Source of the DNA: Globodera rostochiensis
Lineage: Eukaryota > Nematoda > Chromadorea > Rhabditida > Heteroderidae
Assembly: GCA_018350325.1 (NCBI GenBank)
Contig: JAEVLN010000029.1
Span: forward strand, 186,001-250,000
DNA length: 64,000 bases
Reading direction: 5' to 3'
Part shown: positions 55,653 to 64,000 of the stretch, piece after piece
How positions within the stretch are numbered: the stretch's first letter is position 1
Layout: each line of letters opens with the position of its first letter
Notes under the pieces: model-generated
The model's input: the letters and a program-made list of their open reading frames with translations, nothing else
What the model was told of the DNA's origin: nothing
Database searches by the model: none
Program-made: the position numbers and the translations under genes

Positions 55653-55838
55653 TCAAAAATGAGAATTTTCACCAATTTTCAAGTAAAAAAAGGGAAAATT
55701 CCGGCGCAAAAGAGGCATCACCATTTCATTATTATTGACTATATGAAGCTTTTGAATTTTACTGTTATTAAGCGACAAACCTTCTAACATGCTAAGGTCA
55801 ATTTCGCTTAGATAATCATCTTTTATTAGGTATTTCAC
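55653..55838 (-). CDS. Small open frame with one leucine-rich-repeat-like motif
   Basis: ATG at 55838 begins MKYLIKDDYLSEIDLSMLEG, followed by LSLNNSKIQKLHI. The spacing L..L.L..N.I..L fits a single leucine-rich repeat. The frame ends at TGA after 61 codons in AT-rich DNA, where frames of this length are common. It could be a fragment of an LRR gene or chance. Confidence 0.2.
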   Translation of the reverse strand: MKYLIKDDYLSEIDLSMLEGLSLNNSKIQKLHIVNNNEMVMPLLRRNFPFFYLKIGENSHF

Positions 55839-58800
55839 TTAATTTTGTTAATTATATTTGTTTTTAGTTAATGTATGATGGAGTGGAGGGAATTTGGTAT
55901 TAATTTGTTTACTTCTTGTTCGTCCAGTTTAATAGTATGATATATTAATATTTTTACTACAAACAATCAGTTATTATAAAATCAATGCAATTAGCAAGCA
56001 AAACTGGATTAGTCGCCACTCCACGTCTCTTTGCGCTCAGCAATTAACTTTTGTGATGTATGCCAGATGCATAGCAATCTCGTCGCATGGATTGACGTAT
56101 TGTTTTATATGTGTATTCGGCATTAATTTAAAATTTTCTATAACGTTGTCTCTCATATTGGTTTATTTTTTATTAATCATCTTTAGTTTTTATTTAGCTA
56201 TATTTATTTTTGCTATAATTTAAAAAATATTTAAGGATTTCGTATTATTTTATTTGATATGTATTGTAAAATGTAGCTGATTATAAAGCACCTTTAATGT
56301 ATACCAATAACGTTAATGAAGCTCGGAAGCCTGCCCATGAATCCATAATCTATGCCCAAATCAATGAATTACGAATAAAAATTTCGGGTGATTGTTATTT
56401 ATCTGAACCCATCCTTAAATTTAAAAAATAATCAAATGATTAAAAAGCGATTAACATTAGCCAGCTGATTGACTAACAAACCGGGGATCACTGCCATCTT
56501 GTATAGGTTTATCTTCTTTCAATGTTTATATAAATAAGTAAAAAAATTACAGAGTTTTTATTAGTTATTTAAATTAAATTAAGACTAACCGTTATTTTAT
56601 TCGAAAATTGATTGTTATATATAAATTCATAGAATTGACAAATGTTTTAGCGATTTTTATTTGGTATTACTGCACATTATTTTTGCTATTTAAAAACGAT
56701 TGAATTAGTAATAATTTTTTTTAATGTTTTATTTATATGATTAAAATTGCAGTGCTTTAAAGCGTTTAAATACATAATGACGATTGAACTTTTTTTGTTG
56801 TTGACCTCCTGAGGTTGATGAGATACGGTGTGAATTAGTATAAATAAGGTACATTAGAAGAATAGTAATGATATTTTTGCGCCAAGAACTTACACAGTTT
56901 AATTAATTCACCAATGAAATTTTAATTCTGCCATCCGTAGATCTATATCGTATCCTTAGATTTTTTTTATTCAAATTCTATCAAAAAGTTAAGGTTTTCG
57001 TATTGATTCTAACAGGCATTGCGTGATGCGAGTAATGAATATAATATTTTCTCTTATTATATGAAAAATGCAATTCCAAGATTTGTATAAGCATTTGTAC
57101 TCCGCGACACGTTGGCCTACGACCATGTCTGTTTTGTCGTTTAATTTTGTTCTATCTTTTGATTTTATATAATCCAAGATTTAATATGCAACTGAATCTT
57201 TTTTTTGTTAGTTTATGTTATTATTTTAATTAATAAAAAATTACAACTTTTCTAATTAAAACAAAAATATAACACCAAGAAAAATTAAAAAATTAAATTA
57301 GACTTATGCAAATTTTTTATTTGTTTATAAAAATATTTGGCTATGAAGGCTACTTTAACTTAGAAATATACTCATTTTCATATGCATTTTTGAGCTTTTG
57401 GATTATATATGTAGTCGTATTATTTAAGTACGAGGAGGAACCATCATTATTTCTAATTGGTTGAGACTGCTTGCTACTTGATTTAAATATACAATAACTT
57501 TTAGCTTTTTATTATACATTTTTAAATTCGGATTTACGCTTAAAATTATTATTATTTCTGTGCAGGCATTTATAAAAATATTTAAGCCATTTTATATCAT
57601 CGACTTGTAAATGAAATATTTCGCCTAAAATTATTTTTTGTTTTTTTAAATTTATTTTTATTTGTTTTAATTTTACTTCCGATAATTTATAACAGTATGC
57701 TGATTGTTAACTTTAATACCTTCACGCGGAATTGTTTTAATTCGCAAAAATAAAAACAAAAGTCAAAGTTTTATTTATTTGAAATTTTTACTTTTATGTT
57801 TTTGATTTTATATAAATGTAATCAATGTTGTTAGGTTAATGCAAAATCTTCCTTCCATTGCAACCTTTTTAAAGTCTCTCTTTCTTCACTGACAAATAAG
57901 TTTTGAAAAAATTTAGCAATTCGTTTATATTAAAATTAATTTATTCATCGAAGCTATTCAAGTAACGAATGCGTAAAATTTTAATCTAGGTTATTTCGCA
58001 AGCTTAAATTTATAGTATAGTGGATTACGACAAAGAGCTTCTTGAATAATTCATTTTGTGTCAAGTTTTGCCCTTTTTTTAGTTTGATTTTATATTTAGT
58101 AATTAATCCTTTTTGCAGTATTTCAACAAGATTTTTTTTTTAATTTTAAAATAATTTAGATTTTTCTTAAAATTAGCTGTTGCAATTAAAAATTGACATT
58201 TTTTCTATGATTTCTACATTATTAATACAAAGGGTTTTAATTTCTTAATAGGTATATTTTAAATGTGTAAGCATTTTTGGTCGACATAAAGGATTACAGA
58301 GACAGTCAGAACAATGGTCGCTGCTCTTCTACTTTCTTTGCTTATTCCACCTTTTTTTTGTTACCTTCTTACAACTTATTCTCTTTGTCCGAGGTCATGG
58401 ATTTTTTATTTTCCAATAATAATAGAAAAATTTGATTTTTTTGACTCGAGAAGCTTTTAGGATTTGGATGGGTCCGCGCAGGAAAAAAAGAAAGTTTATT
58501 GAATTCATTTAGGAAAATAATTTGAGCTTCAAATAAATAAACATATAACTTACAATCAAAGCAATAAGTTTTTAATGTTTTAGTTTAATCCCTATTCCAA
58601 TGTTGCTTTGAAAGACTTATTTCTCAAATATTTTTATTTGCTATTTTATGCATTTTAATTTCTTGAGAGTTTTTCTTTAATCTAAGGACTCTTTTGGGTC
58701 GTGACATCGCTATCTTATGGTTTTCTTGGTCCGCAAAGAAGCGGGCCCCGAACGAAAACAGAATATACAGGGATGCTATTTTTAGACATTGACTATTTTT

Positions 58801-59252
58801 CTGCAGCATTGTTTTGGCGAGGTATGCACAAAAATAACCTCAACAAAGCAACACTAAATTTAAAAATTACTATATATCTTCTGTTGATTTTATTCTTAAA
58901 CAATTAAAACTCGGGTTTTAGGTTTGACTTCTCATTCATGTTACTAGTATAACATAAAATACCCTCTGACCGAGTTAATTAATTTCTTGTAGAACTTTTT
59001 AACAAATCTTCTCAATTTGTGTTTTTTTTTTGTTGTTTAAAAGATTTTTATTTAATGTATAAATAATTAATGTATTTACATTATTCTCCTCTTTCGTTTT
59101 TGAACTATCGTTTGTTACTAAATTTTGCTTAAATTTCTCTATAATTTTATTTGTTGTACGTCTTTAATTATATTTATTTTAAATAATTTGTTAATGTTTA
59201 GTTAAAATATTATTATGATAAATATTTACAACTTGTTTGCGTTTGTGTAAGC
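55839..59252. other. AT-rich DNA, nothing assignable
   Basis: Short ORFs (56989-57177, 58624-58809, 58701-58907) show no domain. A GC-richer patch near 58690-58775 is open on both strands. No repeats were defined. Confidence 0.35.
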
Positions 59253-59371
59253 CACGCTAGGAGGGTGCTCGCGCCGGCGGACCAGGAAGAGATCGCAACG
59301 GCTGCGGGATTGGTCAAGCACATGCCCAGACAAGCGCCATTTTGATGAATAAGAAAGCCAAGTTGCGACAG
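59253..59371 (+). CDS. Exon-like GC-rich island
   Basis: One plus frame reads RVLAPADQEEIATAAGLVKH then MPRQAPF to TGA at 59343-59345. Another reads on through ILMNKKAKLRQ to a good donor CGACAG/GTTAGT (exon end 59371). The minus strand is also open. Base composition and the donor argue for a real exon, but neither frame nor gene can be fixed. Confidence 0.35.
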
Positions 59372-60542
59372 GTTAGTTTAGTCAAGTTAATTTTCATTTT
59401 ATGCAAATGTTGTTTCTATTTAACAATTCATTGAAATCGTGGAGATTGATGATACCACGTCGCCCATTACGTAAATTGTATCATTTGTTTCCGTGGGTTA
59501 ATATGCACACAAATGATTTATATTTTTTGTTTTTGGTTTTCACTAATAAAAATTGAGTTATATCAATCAGCAATATAAAAAATTGCTGCAAACACTGCTA
59601 TTATAATTTATTTTAATAAAGAAGGATTGATCGGATGTTAAATAGGTTCTAATTATTTGAATAGTTTTTTTTAAATAAATTGTTAGTGTGCTTTTTCTTT
59701 ATGTAATTAATTGCTTGTTAAGCGCCTGGGCGTATTTCAAAAAATTGGCTGCGCAAGTAGCTTCTTGCATTATTAGCCTTTATTAATAAGTATCTCAATA
59801 TGTCTAAATATAATTTATTTTGAATCTTTTTTCCATTTTTTTCAATATAAAATTTTTTAGTAAATATCTAACTATGTATATTTAAATGCAATTGAACACA
59901 AAGTTTTATTTAATAGTTTATTCCTGAATCTTAAAATTTAATTTTTTATGTATTTTGTTGTAAACAAAAATTTAAAATTTCTGTTAAAATATGAATGAGT
60001 TTTTGCATGAATATCTTTTTTTATTTACCTATTTATGGATATTGCTTACTTCCAACCATTTATGAAGTTTAGCTCATTTAAGTGCATATCAAAGGATGTT
60101 CCATTGTCTTCAAGAAACTACAAAGTTGCTTGTAATACGGGTAGAGCATTGCTACACGATTTCAAAGAGCATTGGTACACGATTTAGCTGTTGGACAATC
60201 ATTATCAATAGATAATTTTTTTTAGGTATGTATTTAAAATAAAAAAAATTTATTTTGTGTTCATCTATACTCAGGGCAGCCATCCCAAATACACTATTTA
60301 TCAATTAATAATTAGTAAAAATAAATTTTTGAGATTATAGCGTATGTTTTTATATTTCTTTCAAATTTATTCTTTTAGCAATTTTTAATATAGTAATAAT
60401 TAAAAATAAAATCTTTTTAGCAAATTTATTTTTTTTGCAATTTTTTAATATTGTCAAAATAATTATGTAGGAAATATCTTTCAAATCAAGTTTACAATCA
60501 GTGCATTTTTTTGATTCAAATAATCACTAAGTGATTTTTCAG
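59372..60542. other. AT-rich DNA, no feature recognised
   Basis: No gene or defined repeat seen apart from the acceptor at its right end. Confidence 0.35.
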
Positions 60543-60753
60543 TTTCTTCATTTGTCGCATCTCGCAACAGTGCATTGATTTTCGCTCAATCGGCGTCTGG
60601 AAATTTGAAAGGCCTGCAATTTTTACGCATCAAAATGAGCTACAACAGCAGCCTTTCGCCCGTTGGCGTCTGGAACGGTTGTTTTTTTATGACAACGGGA
60701 ACCTGCGATTGATAGTTATTATTAGTTTATTGACTTTAATTTATATTTTATAA
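60543..60753 (+). CDS. Exon after a strong acceptor, two competing open frames
   Basis: GTGATTTTTCAG (acceptor ending 60542) precedes a GC-richer segment. Frame one (split codon T then TTC) reads FFICRISQQCIDFRSIGVWK, then FERPAIFTHQNELQQQPFAR and RLERLFFYDNGNLRL, to TAA at 60751. Frame two reads SSFVASRNSALIFAQSASGN through SPVGVWNGCFF to TGA at 60710-60712. The first looks more like folded protein, but neither matches a family I know. GGCGTCTGGAA is repeated within the exon. Confidence 0.35.
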
Positions 60754-61600
60754 TGAGGTAGTTGACGATTTTTTGTTATTTGCAAAAGTTAAATCTTATC
60801 TCAATTATGCGTTTTATATTTTTAAATTTATTAAAAGGATTTATTATAAAAAATTGTAAGATAAATATTTTAATAATGTTTAATTGATTCATTTAAAAAA
60901 ATCTGACGAAATTTTTATTTTAGATTAAAGCATATTTTGCTGTTAAAGCATTTTAACTCTTAAATTTAAATATTTTAAAAGCTTTTCATTAAAAAATAAT
61001 TACTTTATAATATTTAAGCTGAGCGTGCCTTAATTCTGCTGAAAAAGTTTTAAAATTTAATATTGGAATGTGTTTTTAAAACAAATTTATTTTTGGGTAG
61101 TATTGTATAACTTTTTCTAATTTGCTTGTTTGTTATTTGAAGATTACTGATATCTTTTATTTTTGTGATTGTAATATACAGCTTTTGATTGTTAATTTTA
61201 CACGTACCAATACCATAAGTGTGCTTCACTCGTGTCATCAATTCTCGTGCTGTCAATTTGTGTCAAGCTTTCAAATATTTTGAATTTTTTTTATTGGATT
61301 TTTTTGGAATTAATTTAGTATTCAAACAATTTTGTTTTATAATAACCTGTATTAGTTGCAATACCGTTTTAATTTATTACTGTGATTCTTACATTTAAAT
61401 TTATTAATTTAGGTTAAAACTAAAATTTTTGACTAATTTCTTTTTCATGTATTTGTGAGGCTTTTGCCAGATAAAACAAGCAGAAACGTATTTATAATGT
61501 AAATATTTATATTACGTTTGTTGGATTTAAATAAATTGTTTAATATTAGTTTTTTCCCAATAAAAATAAAACATTTTTAAGTCTTGTATTAGGTATTTTT
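60754..61600. other. AT-rich DNA with one possible small exon
   Basis: On the minus strand, sequence encoding LTARELMTRVKHTYGIG is followed by a canonical donor GTACGT at about 61200-61205, so part of the ORF at 61050-61256 may be a short exon. Nothing else seen. Confidence 0.25.
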
Positions 61601-61659
61601 TATTATATGATGTAAAATTTTTTTTTTCTGGTGCTGGACCCTTACTTGACTTGATTTAA

Positions 61660-62070
61660 AATTTTGGGGACAGATCGGCCAGTTTTTAATATTGCGTTTG
61701 TTTTTGAATTTTCTTAACAAATATCGTTAAAATCTTAAAAAAATACTCAGCGGCGCCTATCGACCGACCACCTCCGACCAGGAATGTAATCGGTGATAAA
61801 AAAATCCGAAACGGCATCTCGAATTCCGGCACTCCAAAAAAATGTCCATAGCAAAAAAAGAGTAAATTTCGAAGCGAATTTAGCCCTCTCCCAAACGAAT
61901 GTTGGGGAAAAATCTGTGGGTTTGGACCCAGTTTCATAACAAATTTTACTAAAACATGACGACCGTTTACGGAGAACACAATTTGAACGATGGACGCTCG
62001 TTCCCGTATTTTTTAGCATTACGTAATCCCGTTTTTTTTTTGGCATTCCATGATTCCGTATTTCCGTGAC
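61660..62070. mobile_element. Degenerate repeat carrying the GC-rich hairpin module
   Basis: Contains CAGCGGCGCCTATCG (61749-61763), a partial fourth copy of the dispersed GC-rich module, after CTTAACAAATATCGTTAAAA. It ends with TACGTAATCCCG and ATTCCGTATTTCCGTGAC, resembling in reverse the sequence just left of the retrotransposon array. Termini and target duplication were not found. The two overlapping minus-strand ORFs are shadows. Confidence 0.45.
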
Positions 62071-63831
62071 ACAGACGACACACTGCTATATAAGCAGGCC
62101 AATTGCCTCAGTTAAAATTTTAAAATATTTTCTGTTCCTTGTAGTTTATCGAAAATTATTTATTAATTTTAAAACATTTTAAATAAAATATTTATTATTT
62201 TTTCAGTACAGAATCAAAAACAACGCCCTGAAATGTTTTCTCAAAAATATATTTTATTATTACTTAAATTTACTTGGATTTATGAATATTTTGTGATTAA
62301 ACCCACATTTGATTTATTATTGTTAATACTTTTTATTTAATGAACAAACCAGAGAAGTAAATTTTCAAACTTTTCAATGATGATAGGAAAAAATTTGTTC
62401 TTTAAAAAATTATTTTATCTTTAATGAAAAATTAACTTTGGCGCGGGTATAGTATTTAAAATCTAAAGAAACCGAAGCAATAAGTCTTTTGAACATAAAT
62501 AAATTTTGTTTATTACAAATTTTCTCTTAAAATCGATGTTGTTATTATACAATATTTTTTAAACATTAAAATTATCGTCCTTAAGCAATATAAATAAGCC
62601 CTCTGTCTTTGAGATCGCTCAAACTCGATGGCGGCCAATCTCGTTGTCTACTTCATTCAAAGACATTCTTGCATAAGAATATTACATTAAAAATAACATA
62701 AATTTGACTTTTTTTTTATTAATTTATTTGTTTTGACTTAACATTATTTGCTTTGAGTGTTGTTCATATTTAAGTAGAACATTATTAATATTAAGCCATT
62801 TGGAAAAATGTGTTTGTGAGTTAATATTGGCATTATTTAAAAAAAATTTTAGAATATTTTAAATAAATTGTTGTTGGAATACAGAAATAATTTTTAGTGA
62901 TTTTTAAAATAAATTTTTTGGAAGGATAGCTAGCTCAACGCGACAAAATTTTTTATTAATTTCAAATTTTGATTCAATTCGCAGGACATCCCTTAGATCG
63001 ACTAGAATTTGCTATTTAATCTTTACTAAAACCAACTTTTATCGAAAACCAGCGACGCAATAACTCCGATAAAAATTTCATCGTTGGGGTGGCGATGATA
63101 GCGGAATAGCAAAATGTGATCAGGAATTAGAAATCAGTTTTTGAGATTGTTACTTTTCCGAATTTCCGGACATTTTTGGGTCCGGAATCCCAATTTCCTG
63201 ACTAAACTTTATTTTTAAGAGAAAAAATATCTATATATGCGCCAAAAGGAATATTTAGTAAATTTTTGTTAAGGAATTCTGTACAGTTGTAACAAATTAA
63301 ATAATAAAAGTAAATAATCTGAATATTTTAAATTGGGACAGATCACCACAATCGCGATATGACGTGTTCACAAAAGTAAACATTCTTAAGCAAAACACAT
63401 TACACCATAAACATAGTAAAGGTTAATATTATTAAAAAATTACAATTTTTATTCGAATGAGCTATGGTTAGCATAGTGCTATCAAAAAACTCCGAAGAAG
63501 TGTGCCCGAAAGACGCCTAAATTGCACAAATAAAAAATCTGTATAATACTATTATCTAAAATTCTGTTAAATGCAAAAAAAGTTAAATGAATAATTATAC
63601 CCATCAATAATAATTCTTCCTAATGCTAAGTTTACAACAAAATACAAAATATAATAATTGCGGATACAAAAAAGTTTACACGTAAAAACTAAATAAAGAT
63701 TCAAAAAACAGATCAAAATATTAATTTTAAAAAACATTTAAAATATTATTGAATTATGAGTTTTAAAATTAACATGCTTATTGTTTGATTTTGTTCACAC
63801 TGATATGAATGGGATGGGTAGGACCCGCTTA
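62071..63831. other. AT-rich DNA, no gene recognised
   Basis: A short segment at 63158-63200 (CCGGACATTTTTGGGTCCGG) resembles 1516-1560 within the first hAT element. No other feature. Confidence 0.4.
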
Positions 63832-63950
63832 ATTGTTCTTCCCCTCCCCCCCTGTTTTTCTCTGTTCTCATTTGCATTCTTTCCTCCCTTTCTCTGCTCT
63901 CATCATTTTGCTTTCCCTTCCCCTTTCTCTTCTTTTCTCTCTGCCCACAG
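63832..63950 (+). promoter_or_regulatory. Long polypyrimidine tract and splice acceptor
   Basis: About 115 nt of almost pure C/T (CTTCCCCTCCCCCC through TTTTCTCTCTGCCCACAG) end in a consensus acceptor at 63950. It stands out from the surrounding A/T-rich DNA and marks the 3-prime end of an intron on the plus strand. Confidence 0.6.
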
Positions 63951-64000
63951 ATTTATTTCGCATTTACGGAGCACCACGATTGGGCGCGCACGATTTGGCA
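63951..64000 (+). CDS. Start of an internal exon cut by the window edge
   Basis: Fifty bases after the acceptor are GC-rich and open in all three frames (IYFAFTEHHDWARTIW, FISHLRSTTIGRARFG or LFRIYGAPRLGAHDLA). Too short to choose a frame or identify the gene. Confidence 0.45.
   Translation, partial: MYFAFTEHHDWARTIW

Noticed and set aside
61686..62046. Two overlapping minus-strand ORFs of 97 and 99 codons
   Set aside because: They overlap the dispersed GC-rich module and a degenerate repeat, share no domain, and run in different frames over the same repeat.

Overview
The window is a very AT-rich, intron- and transposon-dominated eukaryotic (almost certainly invertebrate animal) locus. No complete conventional host gene is visible. 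The evidence for an animal genome is a BEL/Pao-type LTR retrotransposon, hAT elements with perfect 8-bp target duplications, a decayed mariner transposase, and short GC-rich islands with eukaryotic splice signals. A nematode is plausible from the TE mix and short TTTTCAG-like acceptors, but the species cannot be fixed from sequence alone.

Layout. 1-7 kb: two nested hAT elements (1052-1924 with 1718-1912 inside), a 63/95-bp minisatellite (2.6-3.1 kb), a tRNA-like relic, and a second hAT MITE (6052-6947). 7-33.5 kb: AT-rich DNA with scattered 30-200 bp GC-rich islands that look like exons, mostly readable on the minus strand. It also holds a collinear segmental duplication (9.4-12.7 kb versus 22.3-28.4 kb, plus 15.9-16.3 versus 19.8-20.2 kb), a 296-bp tandem duplication, a hAT deletion derivative (14511-15916), a G-run TIR element (18353-19480) and a dead mariner (21.2-21.9 kb). 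35.5-54.4 kb: the main feature, a tandem retrotransposon array. 54.4-64 kb: AT-rich DNA with a few exon-like islands and a splice acceptor at the right edge.

The array has four near-identical 455-bp LTRs alternating with three internal regions of about 5.7 kb, all inside one 4-bp target duplication (ACGG). Each internal region has a tRNA-type primer binding site, a leader with five stem-loops sharing one 8-nt loop motif, a long hairpin minisatellite, and an open frame with three zinc knuckles, a BEL/Pao-type aspartic protease and one membrane segment. Reverse transcriptase, RNase H and integrase are absent, so the element should depend on enzymes supplied from elsewhere. The minisatellite has no stop and no ATG in any forward frame. 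Its 61-bp units shift the reading frame, so the RNA hairpin is preserved while the encoded peptide is not. I regard this RNA-structured, pol-less, tandemly arrayed element as the most novel content of the window.
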